Shown here piece after piece: positions 11,721-22,950 of a DNA stretch of 64,000 nt. Positions within the stretch are counted from its first letter, which is position 1; every line of letters starts with the position of its first letter. A program made the position numbers and the translations under genes. The stretch comes from Cliona cf. orientalis (lineage: Eukaryota > Porifera > Demospongiae > Clionaida > Clionaidae), in contig OZ005692.1 in assembly GCA_963930775.1 (NCBI GenBank), positions 4,078,135-4,142,134 of the forward strand, given 5' to 3'. The notes below the pieces were generated by a model. That model worked only from the letters and a program-made list of their open reading frames with translations, did not search any database and had not been told where the DNA came from.

Positions 11721-13900
11721 CTATAAAAAATAAAACTCTATGTGATCTACAACCGAAATATCATACTCAGGTGACCGGCTCCAGGAAAAGGGTGCTTGAC
11801 TATTCATGATTGGGGCGAGCCTGAGCGAGCCCCACATAAACAGTATAGCTGTGCATGAATTATAGTATACTATTATAATATTTTATGGTACATCGGTCAC
11901 GCAAAATTATATCCCCAGCATGGCTCTATGAACATAAATGAGAAATATTCTATTGCGCATTCTCATGCCTGGGCCAAGAGCAGCTGCTCAAATTTACCAT
12001 AAAGAAGCGTGTCATGGTGATGTTGCAGAGCGAGAATGTGGAATCTACCACCAGACTATGATAAAGAACAGACCTTGCCTTTCACGTCGCTTAAGGCTCA
12101 TTGGCATTTCATACCGTTCACTCGAGAATGCATCTCTATGGCCATCCTTGTTTGTGCACACGGCACTATAATTCCGACCAACTGTGAGCCTTCTACAGGA
12201 TTTTATACAGGATTTTTTTCCCAGGGGGGGGGGGGGGGGGAATACAATCGATGGTAATACTATCACGGTGTGTGTAGCACGCCCAGACTAGGGGAATCTG
12301 GGGGCATGCCCCCCCCCCCCCCCCAGGAAAATTTTTAATCTTTAATTATAACCTCTGAGATTGCTTCTGGTGGCGTCTGAGACCACATCTCAGTTTGGTT
12401 TGTTACTGCACATTTTCACATTTTTCATGGCATATCTTGTGGGCATAGCCATGCACCCATTGATCAAAATTTGCACTTGGTTTGTGGGATGTATCTGTGG
12501 CATAATCAGCACATGCTCTGTCATCAACATACCCATGCAAGCTTGCAAAAGTCCAGTTTATCAGTAAGGCAATAGTTGATTTTAGTCAGTTGGTAGAGAA
12601 TTTTCAATGTGTTGTGCATTAAGCTATCAATGGCTATTATTAACAAATATTATTACTATAATATAATATGGCAGTTTTCAGGGGGGGGGGGGGAAGCAAG
12701 TCGGGGGGGGGGGGAGATCCCATGGTTCCCTCCCTCTAAATAAAACACTGCTATAAATTTCTATAATTTATAGCGGAGTGCATCTTTTATGCCCTCCAAG
12801 TTAGGACATAGACTATATGTGATCCTCCACGACAAAACCAAACATATTGCGCTGGATATCAATCTGAGATACAAGCCTGTTTAGTTGCCCGAGGTGATAA
12901 TTATCATTTTTCATTTTTTGGCATTGAGTGATAAAGGAATTATTCCTCTACACAAAAATCTGCTTCATAGCTTCTAAAATGCTATACTTACTGAGTTATG
13001 ACTCGAAGAAGTCGGCCAATTAGCTAACATTGATCATCCATGATACGGAGCCGTTGCCATAGTTGCAGGTAGGCAAGCACGACAGCTGCACAGAAAAACT
13101 CTCCAGTCGCTTTCTTTCCTCAAGTTTGTGTACTAACGGTCTACAGACACGCTTATTTTTTCGCATCGAAACACCGCCTACTGCTTTCTTTCCAACATTT
13201 TGGCAGCCATCTAGCTCTTTCACTTCTGGCGGGGCCACGTATTTGCATTAACGGCGAGTATATGGACTTCCGCATGCAATGTACGTAGCAATGTTTCATT
13301 GTGCTTGCTGCATATTTTTATTACGGGCGATCCGGGTATATTTTGGCTCATATCTCTATGACTACACGGGCTAGAGACTTCAAATTTGCAGGAGCAATAG
13401 TTCAAAGGTTGTACTTGGCAATGGTGGCCTTAACTAAAATTGGTTGTCGGCGCAATATGGTTGGTTTTGTCATGGAAGGTCACATATAAGAAAAAGGATT
13501 GCCTGAAATATATTTTTCATTCTATACAAGAGATTTATTGTCATGCAATGATACACTCCCCTGCCCTCAACATCAAGCTGAAACTCATTTTCTAGCTAAC
13601 ACGGTGACTCCTACCCACCCGGCCCCCTTGTCTCACAATCCACACCCTCCAATCTCCGAAAGAAAGAGGATCTGTTAACTTCGCATATATAGATCTAGAG
13701 TTGTGCTGCTGGAATGCAATAATGGTCCGTTTTACGTGACGTCACATCAAGTTTAGATTGCGCGGCGTGCGCTTGCCTAGCATTGCATTCATATACATAG
13801 GTGCGCGATGTGAAATAACAATACACGCTAGGGTAACGCTGAATTGTCACTCCAGGATCTTGGAGCGTGTACAACTCAATGTACACAAAGTTACAAGACC
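11721..13900. other. repeat-filled intergenic or intronic region
   Basis: Holds G/C homopolymer tracts (12,226; 12,311; 12,681) typical of local hAT-like MITE remnants. A candidate small element is at about 12,672-12,752, with CAGTTTT at one end and AAAACACTG at the other. The missing 5' exon of kinase 1 may lie here or further on. I see no supported exon. Confidence 0.35.
12040..12205 (+). repeat. dispersed repeat shared with 14.4 kb
   Basis: The block TATGATAAAGAACAGACCTT and, about 90 bp on, TTTGTGCACACGGC followed by ATTCCGACCAA also occur in order at 14,399-14,600. The 14.4-kb copy is longer inside. Function and superfamily not recognised. Confidence 0.5.
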
Positions 13901-14394
13901 CTCTTTCTCACGTGCGGAGATTGATGGGTGTGGCTTGCGAGACTACCGGCCCCCCACCCACCCCCCACTGATCCCACTTAGGCTCGAAACAAACATGCTG
14001 ACATACTAAACACTTATTCACACGTACCTTGCTTATTTTCCTCTTCACTGGTTATTCTGAATGCACTAAAAGAACCTAAAGAATTTTATCGATGAAACAG
14101 AGTACCACGAAGACATATCATATTAAATACAACAAGTATGTTTAATGTCACAATCATGGGATTATGTGGCTAGCATGTATGATCATCTATTAACAGGATA
14201 TGCTCACAAAACTTAGAGACATAGCTAGTTCATGCACAAACAGTATCCTGCCTGGGTAGGATTGCCCTTTAGTACCGTGCGCATGTGCAGATGGAAGCGG
14301 TTGCAGAGGCCACACCCCTCATAGCAAGCAGTTCCAACTAAGTGTGCAATGGCGACGTTCTCGCTCTGCTCGAACGTTGCTACCGGACTACTGA

Positions 14395-14645
14395 CAGGTA
14401 TGATAAAGAACAGACCTTGCCTCTTGCTTCGCTCGAGGCTCGGTGGCTAGCGCCAGCGCCTGCTTAGCAGGTTTTTCGAAACGCGCAGCGCTTTCGTGCC
14501 GATCGTTCAACAATGCATCTCTAGCTGTAGCTATGGCCCGAGGCATTAAGGCCACTCTTCTTTGTGCACACGGCCTTACAGTTCGGACCAATCCTGAGCC
14601 TTGTAGTGTGGACTTTCTCTCCGCCCGCGCTGCGCGTTCATAGCA
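14395..14645 (+). repeat. dispersed repeat shared with 12.0 kb
   Basis: Second copy of the repeat described at 12,040, with additional GC-rich sequence between the shared blocks. ORFs on both strands are by-products of GC content. Confidence 0.5.
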
Positions 14646-15256
14646 ACCGGGCGCATCCAAGACTAGTATCCATGCCCTCATATAATGACACAGACTACAT
14701 AAGAAAAATGACCGTCTAAAAAATCTTTTTCGTTGTATATAGTATAATTATAATGAATAAATCTAAGGCAATTCAGAATTAAACGTTAGTTTAAACTAAT
14801 CCAACTGACTGTAAAATTTAATATTTGAATTTATTATTACTTTTTGAGGGGTGCAAAAATAACAAGTAATGATGCGATTGAATCAAAACTGATAACCATC
14901 GTGACACTAGTGCACGAATGTCTCCCACATATACCGCACTCAATAAACACGTCAACCATGATTAATAGATGCACAATAGTCGAGAAAAGCAAGCGTAGCG
15001 ATTTGTGTATTTTTTTATCCTACGTACTTCATTCTTCAGTTTTATTCAATTGTTTGTATACTGTACAGCCGTATCTATTTTTGTGGGTTTAGTTTTTGCG
15101 GTTTGTCGATTAGCTGTCTGTAAAAGCCGCGAAAATTGGACCCTCGAAATGTGGTATTTATATTTATACGTATTATTACTAAAAGTAGAATCCCGCAATT
15201 ACGCCCTCACCCGTCGTTCATACATGTAAGCCCCCCCCCCCTTGCACTTTTGGCTA
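14646..15256. other. intergenic, no gene seen
   Basis: AT-rich; a run of T-rich hydrophobic codons around 15,000 gives a short ORF with no recognisable domain. Ends at a C tract (15,231) beside the Harbinger-like MITE. Confidence 0.4.
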
Positions 15257-15993
15257 TTAGGCCACACAAACTAAATTCGCTGTTTATCGTCACCATTTTT
15301 TCCATTTTCCATGCGGGTGAGCGGTCATTATTCATTATTCATTGTCCATTTTCTTTATCATTGTGAGCCACGCCCCTCACTCAAGGGGCGTGGTTTACCA
15401 TTAACGGGCAATGCTAAGATTAAAGGTCATGCGTGCTCATTGCATTCCGTTGAGGACAGCGAGTCTAAGGTAAGTTTTCTACTTGTTAGTGTCTCGTTAA
15501 TAGGGAAACAAACGCTTTGGACGTGCTGTGCATATGTCGAACATTTGAAGGTTTTGTGCAGTGTTCATGTGATCAAGAGTATATAATAGAGAAGGAGGGA
15601 GAGTATCCTACTTCACTATGGGCCTGTGTTACAACCCTTTATGGGGGTCATGACCTTTGTAATGATATTCACATACAAAGTGGTTTCACAGATTGTCCTA
15701 CAACATCACATAGCAGCTGCATCAACCTGCATTAGTGCTCTACAGTACATGAGGTTTAGCTACATGCCCACAAACGGCTAGGACTGAGGCCTCAAGCCTG
15801 TGAATATCATTATAAAGGTCATGACCCCCGTAAAGTGTTGTAACACAGGCCCATAGTGAAGTAGGATACTCTCCCTCCTTCTCTATTATATACTCTTGAT
15901 GTGATCAATAATGAATAATGAAAATTTTGCTGGATCTTCAAAATAGCATGCGGGCGGTGACGCTTAACAGTGAATTTAGTTCGTGTGGCCTTA
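15257..15993. mobile_element. Harbinger-like MITE with TTA TSD, containing a nested MITE
   Basis: TTA at 15,257 then GGCCACACAAACTAAATTCG; the right arm ends CGTGTGGCC followed by TTA at 15,991. A 3-bp TTA duplication with GGCC ends is typical of PIF/Harbinger. The arms continue inward (a GCGGGTGAGCGGTCA-like block near both ends). The interior was later split by the 325-bp element at 15,574-15,898. A relative lies at 60,299-60,515. Confidence 0.7.
15567..15905. mobile_element. nested palindromic MITE
   Basis: Element 15,574-15,898 has arms of about 100 bp starting CAAGAGTATATAATAGAGAA, near-perfectly inverted at the other end, with ATGTGAT repeated directly outside both ends (the repeat reads ATGTGATCA if it overlaps the terminal CA). 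The inner arms carry GTATCCTACTTCACTATGGG. A short relative of one end is at about 26,783. Superfamily unresolved (7-9 bp duplication). Confidence 0.75.
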
Positions 15994-15995
15994 AT

Positions 15996-16698
15996 GTGGT
16001 GCATCCAGAGACTTGTCACAGGCTCAAGACAGGCTGCTCATTTGAAGTGTATATTAAATAACCTGGGTTGACATACACTGAAAGTTTGCCTATCTGGAGT
16101 ATGGCAGGACCTTCCTGGTCTTTGCATTTAGCTAGGTAGCTATCACTATCTGACAGGGAATCGAATGTCTATAATATTGTCAGATTTTATAGTCATTGAT
16201 AAGCCAGAGGTGGGTAGCTAGTAACATGCTGGTATTACGCATGAGAGTCATGGCCAGCCTAGCTTCAAGCTGAAGAAGGCCTGGGGATGAGGCTGGACTA
16301 GATGCATCACTGACAACCTGTAGTCTCGAACCCAGACCTCTCCTTTTCCGCAGCGCTGGACTTATTGCATCACTACGGAAAAGGAGGGGTCTGGGTTCGA
16401 GATTATGACAACCTGGTATGCCTACAATCACCCAGAGTTTGTAGGTACTTTCAACTAAATACATGCAGCTAGCTAGCTTTAAATTTATCATAGTCAGTAG
16501 AGGACTACCAGATGAGGTCAAATATTCTTATCTCATGTTGAGTATCAGGTCACAGTTCTGTAATAAGTAGCTAATCATGAATGATGTCAGTAGCTACTGT
16601 ATAATATTATAGAGTCTAACTAGTACTATTTAGCCAATATTATATAGCTCGGATAAGCAGCCTGTCTTGAGCCTGTGACAAATCTCTGGATGCACCGC
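15996..16698. mobile_element. TIR element of about 700 bp
   Basis: Left end GTGGTGCATCCAGAGACTTG and right end AATCTCTGGATGCACCGC are inverted repeats extending about 45 bp (through TGTCACAGGCTCAAGACAGG). No clear TSD. Inside, 16,323-16,403 is a second palindrome (TCTCGAACCCAGACC against GGTCTGGGTTCGAGA). Non-coding. Confidence 0.65.
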
Positions 16699-17464
16699 AA
16701 TATCTCACATGATAAAGTAACCTTACAAGGTCGTCGACTTATACCACATTTGTCACCTTATTGACGATCATTTCCATTTTCGTTTTCATTTCCGTTTTCG
16801 TCCAAATCCACTTGCCCATTATTATGCCTTATACTTTGTCGAATAAATCGGCAGAAAAAGTACAGAGATCGTGCGCGCGCCCACGTGGCATTTGACGATC
16901 GGTAATGGTCGTCATAAGGAAATGTAACAATCTCTTATATGATCAATGAAAGGAAGAAAATTGACAAAGTTCCCTTTTTAAAACAGTGATTCAGGTATAC
17001 CTGAATATTTCCATGGATATCTGGGGACTTGGTGAAAGATATTCTGGCATAGATCATGAATATGAAAGTTATTTTTTTTTTATTTAATGTATGGTGCTCT
17101 AATGTTTAGTAATGTATTACTGTGACATAATATATGGCATATCCATCCTAACTGTGAAATGTCCAAGTTTGCTGACTACAAGTTGGAACAGCTAAGTTTG
17201 CTTTCTTTGCGAGCTACGCCCAAAGTACTGACTATGACGAATACCGTGCACGTGGTACTGCCGGGATTCATTAAATGAGCATCACGTGATCCTGTCGCAC
17301 CTTTTCTGGAATGGACCATATTCATTATTGTTCTATATAATGCACACCACCACCAGGGGTACTGCTGTTCAAGGAGCGGTTGTGTGATTTATTTACATGA
17401 TATGCACAGTTTTTGACAAGCGAAGGCATCCACAAAGCGGGAAAGAGCTATACTTCAGTTTATT
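16699..17464. other. intergenic, no gene seen
   Basis: AT-rich, no exon and no clear element borders. Confidence 0.35.
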
Positions 17465-17870
17465 ACCCCGCGCGCATGCACAAGGGGTAAAGCAATCGGT
17501 TTGTCTGTCTGTCGTCATTATCGTCGTTGTCGGCACGAAAATCGCCAGATCTCGCGTTCTAGGCATCTATGCGTGCTGTAAGCACAACCAATCAGTAGAT
17601 ATCGGTGGTTTGTACGCGCTTCGAATTACTCAAAAAGGCTTACTAGTGCTACAAATCGTGCATTTTCTGTTCAGCATGCCTGTGGTTTATCGACCACACC
17701 CACTCTTTTAGCATAATAGTATGCTGATGTGACTGCGCATGCTCAAGCTCAGTGTTGGAAAGGGTCGTCAGGTCTATAATATTATTATGTCGCAGAGTGT
17801 TGCAATACTACGCTAGGCGCTACAGTGACTACAGAGCGCGCGGGGTATGTGCTCTACAGAGCTCTAGTTT
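17465..17870 (+). repeat. dispersed repeat with TACCCCGCGC hairpin end, copy 2
   Basis: Same two ends as 7725-8263: TACCCCGCGCGCATGC with AAGGGGTAAAGCAATCGG at the left, and GCGCGGGGTATGTGCTCTAC then GAGCTCTAGTTT at the right. Shorter inside than copy 1. Non-coding. Confidence 0.6.
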
Positions 17871-18208
17871 ACAACTGTCTTGGCACTTTCCACACTTCAT
17901 GGGCAGCCTTTTAGCAAGGGTACTATGGGAAACCATGTATTTTGAGTAGCTCGAATGTTCTGGAGCCTGGTTGGTCCCCGCGCTAGCGAAGCTTCGAGCC
18001 ACTGAGGTCAGAAACGCTTCTCCTGGCACCTCCTGCTTGCTTGCAGCTATTTACTTGCATTGAACCACAGAGTCAATTATTGGGTTTGCCCTTATCATGC
18101 CTGTGGTTTCCACCCTTCCTATGAAGCCAAACTAGCCCCACCTATGCAACAGGTATTCTCCCATGATCATGTGGGTATATATGGCATACCTTTTTGTATT
18201 CTAATTAG

Positions 18209-19165
18209 GAAGTGCTTGTCGCAACAAAGTACTAAATTATCTTCGTAAGAAACTCAAGTCCCCAGTTTCAGCTAAAGAACATTATTTCCCCCATAAGCAA
18301 ATGGCAGAATATCAGTCTACGAGTGAGATACAGATTATACCCGAATTACAGCATTCACCTGATACATGTACTACACCTAGTCAAGAATTACACATTATCT
18401 CGGATCTATTCAAGTCATACGTTGCATCAAATTTGAGTATGAATCTTCCGGGTGACTTTTTGGAACTTGCAGTAGCCAAAGTAATTGGTACCATGAGAGA
18501 GGATAGAAGTGATTTACTTCTCCCAGCCAAACACATGCCTATGGGGTTAATTGAACACTGTATCAATTTCTTCACATCAACTCATGTAGCTACAGGTATT
18601 TTTTATGCATACATGTATGTGTATGTATGACATTGTATGTACATGTGTGTCAGCAGTCTCATTCACCTTGTCCTCGGTATTTGTGTTTCTATACTACCTG
18701 CATACAAACCTTGGGAGTTGATTAACAACTATTTTCTAGCCCAATGTTTCTATGGATACGTTTTTAGCCCTTGCTTGCTATATGCAGTATAAAAGCACTC
18801 ATCCCTATGTTGATGTATAATAATCTATACCTGTACCACTGTGTAGATTCAATGCCCCAATGACTACAGTCAATGGCTAGTGTCAATGTTTTCTTTTTTG
18901 GCACGAAATTCGTGAAGCTTTACTGTGGACCAATGTGGCGGATAGAGACAACTTCCCAAGAGACTCAAGTCAGCTCATAATCCGAAAACTTACCCATCAA
19001 GGTATTATTTGAGTATATCCAATAGTGCTATAGGGACTAAAATTTCTATAGGCAAGCATTAATATTCCTGGTTTGTCTGAACGAACACTACAGAGACATT
19101 GCAACTAGTGGAATTACAATTGGAGCAGAAATCCAGGTTTGAATGTGATTGCGTGTGTTGTACGT
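18209..19165 (+). pseudogene. decayed multi-exon ORF of unknown type
   Basis: An exon of about 129 codons (18,209-18,595) follows an acceptor CTAATTAG and ends at a GTATTT donor. Its start at 18,301 is only an internal Met, because the frame is open upstream. Further coding-like pieces on the same strand at 18,906-19,004 (IREALLWTNVADRDN, IIRKLTHQ then a donor) and 19,052-19,155 (SINIPGLSERTLQRHC) need a frameshift each to be joined. I do not recognise the family. LSERTLQRHC followed by a charged segment suggests a transposon-borne protein, but this is a guess. Confidence 0.35.
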
Positions 19166-19186
19166 AGTGCATGTACATGTATTTGT

Positions 19187-19370
19187 TAGTTGCCTAGCAA
19201 TCAAAGTTTTTGTAGGAAATTTGCCGGCTATAGGAAGGGTTGGGTCATCATAAAGTAGGCCAATGATGAACAGAGGTCAACTACCAACAAAAGAGTTATC
19301 TGACAGTAATTGGGGTGCATTCGACCATGCATCTCATGCACCCCAATTACTGTCAGATAACTATAATTAT
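19187..19370 (+). repeat. hairpin-ended repeat, copy 1
   Basis: About 180 bp shared with 47,308-47,497, finishing in a long hairpin: arm AGTTATCTGACAGTAATTGG continuing to GGTGCAT, a loop of about 15 nt, then the perfect inverse ending CAGATAACT. The corresponding base pair differs between the copies (A-T here, C-G in the other) while pairing is kept. Confidence 0.7.
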
Positions 19371-19452
19371 GTATGGAGTATGTATGCTATTTGTTGTGTC
19401 AATCGCTACATACATTAGACCCTGCTATTGCACGCTGCTGTCAAGGCTAACC

Positions 19453-19975
19453 CAGAAGCTTTAGCCTCGTACCCAGGCTCTAGGGGGAGGGGAAAGGAGA
19501 GCCTGGTATCAGTTGCGTGCGCATGCGCTTAATTTCCCCAGATTCTGGGGAAAATCGGATATTTTCCGTATACTATCCGTGTACTTGACCTTTAACCCAG
19601 GCAAGCGTTCAGCAGAACTACGAGAAGGACCGAACAACGAAGGTTTTTCAGGCAACGAGTGGGCTGTGTTTGTGCTACAATGGCTTACTAAGCGTTCTTG
19701 GCCTCATTCGGTGTTTTTCACTGCTCGAAGGAGTAGGAGGTAAGCATTGATCTTGATAGACAGATGCCCAATGAGGCTTGCTTGAATTCGTAAACTACTC
19801 TGGACAACGCCATTGAATAAAATAGCTTCGCTGTCGAGATACAGCGGTCTTCAATTGTTGATTACGTAACTTTTGTTGTAGTCACGTGGCTTTAATTAAG
19901 CGCATGCGCACGCAACTGATACCAGGCTCTCCTTTCCCCTCCCCCTAGAGCCTGGGTACGAGGCTACAGAAGCTT
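19453..19975. mobile_element. MITE with 9-bp TSD, closest relative of the RecQ transposon
   Basis: Element 19,462-19,966 (505 bp). Ends TAGCCTCGTACCCAGGCTC and its inverse complement; perfect 9-bp duplication CAGAAGCTT at 19,453-19,461 and 19,967-19,975. The outer ~100 bp of each arm are nearly the same as those of the 5.75-kb element at 44,267: the G-rich tract, GAGCCTGGTATCA, TGCGTGCGCATGCGC and TTTCCCCAG. Non-coding internal deletion or capture derivative. Confidence 0.93.
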
Positions 19976-20362
19976 ACTGGTGGATCAAGGGTGATGGGTG
20001 TGACCACGTGCAAGGGTTATGTGAATCCGTATCTGGTGTGTGGTCAGGTGACGTTGATATGAACGATGGAAGTCAATCTCCAACGTTCCTTTGATCAATA
20101 CAAGGCAAAGCTTTCCCTAATATCTCAGATTGGCCTTGGAAGTAGACGGGGAAAAGCCACCATCAGGATGACTTGAGTATTGTCCATAAGCAAATCTTGA
20201 GTGACAATGATACTGCGAATGCGCATGCATTCTTGATGTAGCTAGCTATTTTGGAGTTAGGCGCATCTCGCTGTTAGCTTTTAAGCGCAGGTTTTCTTCC
20301 TGTGGAGATATAAGCGCATGCGCTTAATAGCAGGAAAATACGGTATAATAATAATATACTAT

Positions 20363-20762
20363 CAGGGTTTCATTTAGGATTTTCGTCGAGAGGGGGGGGG
20401 GGCAAACGGGATAATCATAGAGTTAAGGGGGCAGGAATTGTACTAGCGTTTTTTATCAGCCAAGAATAACATAGTGCTCATTAACAAGGGTGGTCTGGGG
20501 GCATGCTCCTGCTGAGGCTGTTTCTGGTGGCTTCTGAGACCTATCTTGTCAGTGATATCTACTGGAAACTGTTTTAATACAGTATGTTTCCTCCGGCGTG
20601 GAGCGCGAACCTGAAAATAATTTGTGTTAAAAAGGAGCAAAAAAGTGCCTATTTCGACACTTTCGCCATTCAAACTTCTTATATTGCGTATAATTGTGGT
20701 TTGTGGCAATTCTCAAGGGGGGGGGGGGGGGCGAGTGCCCCCCCCCCCTAAATGAAACCCTG
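20363..20762. mobile_element. hAT-like MITE
   Basis: Ends CAGGGTTTCATTTAGGATTT and CCTAAATGAAACCCTG form inverted repeats next to G and C homopolymers (20,391; 20,716; 20,740). No exact 8-bp duplication could be read (TATACTAT on one side, ATTATTAT on the other). Confidence 0.55.
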
Positions 20763-20769
20763 ATTATTA

Positions 20770-21192
20770 TGCTGTGTCTACTCTACCGTACCCGCACCGG
20801 TACCCAAGATTTAATGCTTGGAGTACTGGCAATTCTATAGCCATATATATACTAATCGCCACTAATACTGAGCGCTAGGCTAGTAGCGGGGGTTTGGGTT
20901 TCGGTAATCGGTTAGTGATGAGGGGTTTAGGTTTAGGCTATGGTTGTTGACGTATTACAGTGATAGGGTGTATAAAGGTGGCAAAAAAAGGGCATCCAGC
21001 AGCGGCGAGGTTGGCTGAGCAGACTAGGGGTTGGGGCTGGTGGAGCGGTGGTCATGGGTTTGAATTCCGCTTGATCTTTGGATTTTTTTTTCTTCCACTT
21101 TCGAAACATTTTCTAAGTTTTTTGGCGGGCTAGTTTGCCGGTACTCGAAGCGCTAAATTTTCAGTACCAGTGCTGGTATGGTAGACACAGCC
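20770..21192. mobile_element. MITE related to the P-like element at 26.7 kb
   Basis: Left end TGCTGTGTCTACTCTACCGT with CACCGGTACC and GCTTGGAGTA; the right end is the inverse type (CGGTACTCGAAGCGC through GTAGACACAGC). The 26,714-29,791 element has the same terminal pattern (GCTGTGGCTAACGTAC, GGTACCGGTACT, GCTTGGAGTA). The right flank is occupied by another MITE, so no TSD can be read. Confidence 0.55.
21000..21095 (+). repeat. tRNA-derived SINE-like sequence
   Basis: A-box-like GGCTGAGCAGACTAGGGG, then about 45 bp on a B-box-like GGGTTTGAATTCCGC and a T9 run near 21,083. Resembles the minus-strand sequence at 5555-5650. It lies inside the MITE at 20,770. Not a functional tRNA by eye. Confidence 0.35.
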
Positions 21193-21413
21193 TACCGTAT
21201 AGCCGGAAATATTGGCGGGCATTAAATTTGGCGGTTGAGCACAAAATCGCTATTGCAAGAATATTGGCGGATTTAAATTTGGCGGTTCGGTACGGGATCG
21301 CCATACGTATATATGCGAGTAGGAAATTTTGGCGGATTTTAATTTGGCGGTTGTAATATAGACCGCCAAACCGCCAAATTTAATTCCCCGCCAAATTTTC
21401 CGGCTATACGGTA
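21193..21413. mobile_element. TA-flanked MITE (TACCGTA family), copy 3
   Basis: TACCGTATAGCCGGAAAT at the left and ATTTTCCGGCTATACGGTA at the right, TA outermost. The interior repeats TTGGCGGG/CCGCCAAA motifs. Inserted directly against the right end of the 20,770 element. Confidence 0.8.
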
Positions 21414-22448
21414 ATAATTATTATGCTTTTGTAAAGGCCGCGGATGGTAGCTACGATATCTGCATACTGTGGCAATTAAATAGAACTAAACTGATTTGAT
21501 TTATAGCTCTACTGTGGGTAAAAGGTGAATGATCAGGGTGGATTTGGGTGATAATAGTATAGTCCCTAGGTGACATTAATTTAAAAATGACCCTTAAGAC
21601 TGTTTTATAACTTCTAATAATTATTGCCAATATTATAAAGCCTCGTGAACTAGAATCAACATGAAGCTGGCTTATCATAAGCTCATTTGGCCTCTTCCAT
21701 GATTGTTAATCCTTTTGATACATTTTGAGTTTTAAATTACAAAAAGTTACTAATTAACTTAGTCATCATGGTTTAGGCCAGGCAAAAGAAAATATTATTT
21801 TCTTAGGCCCATCCGCATCAGTTTTTGGCTGCTGGGCCTTTTTTTTAAATTAAGTGAGTGTGGTAATTAAAATTAAAGGCTAAAACGTCAAGCTTACCGC
21901 TCAATCTTGTTGGCTGGCTGTGTTTGAGCATCTGAGCCTTGCCACTCTCTAGCAGACATCTGACTTCTCAAAACTTTTTCTTTTGATGGCTAAGCTATAA
22001 GACACTATAGATTAACTAAGACCAGTCACTTTTCAAACTTTTTTGCACGAGGTCGGCAATAAATGGGCGTGGTTAGTGATGGATCACGCCCCAAAAAAAG
22101 TAATAAAAAGCCACACGTCCGCATCGTTTCTTATATAGCTAGCTGGAAAAGCCTGAGGAACTAAAATATTTTTTTCCTGGCCTTAGCCTGCCTGTGTGTA
22201 CCAGTGTATAATATTATCTGTTTGGTAAATCTAATCATGCTTGAGTAGGAAATGATATCATACAACTGAGGTTAAGTATGTAGTAGTCCCAGGTCCTCTT
22301 TACAACTGCCATGGCTACTTTATACGCAGCTGTAATCACTGATTCTAATGTGCATTCATGCATGCCAACAATCATAGGTAGTAACACAATGCCCTATGCA
22401 CCGCCATTGCGTGAGCGAGTACTCGTTGGTGATCTTACTGAACCATGA
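21414..22448. other. intergenic, no gene seen
   Basis: AT-rich; no exon or clear repeat borders. Confidence 0.4.
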
Positions 22449-22834
22449 TACCGTAAACTCTGGTTATTAAGCGCACATTATTTATTAAGCACATGCTCTC
22501 TTCTCGTCACATGCAAGCTATTGCTTATTAAGCACATGCGCTTAATAGGCGTGGCGTTCTATGAATCTGACCTTGACAGTATGTGGAGTCCAGATATCTT
22601 TGGAGAAATGATGGCCACGAATAACGCTGGCGTGCAAGAAGATCGAGTTTCAGAAAATCTTTAGTCGAGCCAACTACAGCAAACTAGCACTAGCGGGCCT
22701 CGCATCCATCACGTGCCAAAATGTTTGTAGGCGTGGTTATGTGCCATACAAGCGCATATCCTTCATTAAGCACATACTGTCTTTCCATTTATCAATATAT
22801 AAGCGCATGTGCTTATTAACCAGAGTATACGGTA
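22449..22834. mobile_element. TA-flanked MITE (TACCGTA family), copy 4
   Basis: TACCGTAAACTCTGGTTATT and AATAACCAGAGTATACGGTA-type ends. GCGCATGTGCTTATT-like motifs repeat inside both arms, similar in design to copy 1 at 4840. Confidence 0.75.
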
Positions 22835-22835
22835 G

Positions 22836-22950
22836 GTAACCAAGCAACAGGATGCAGTGCATGTACTATAGCAGACCACAAACACGCAGCACCATGCGCC
22901 CCATAGTCTAAGTTGGTTATTGCCCACGCTTTGGCTCTACATATGAAGAA
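22836..22950 (+). repeat. fragment of the repeat seen at 61.4 kb
   Basis: GTAACCAAGCAACAGGATGC, CTATAGCAGACCACAAACAC, CGCCCCATAGTCTA and GGTTATTGCCCACGC follow the order of 61,426-61,530. The other half of that repeat resembles 24,300-24,440, so an older element may have been split by later insertions. Confidence 0.5.
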
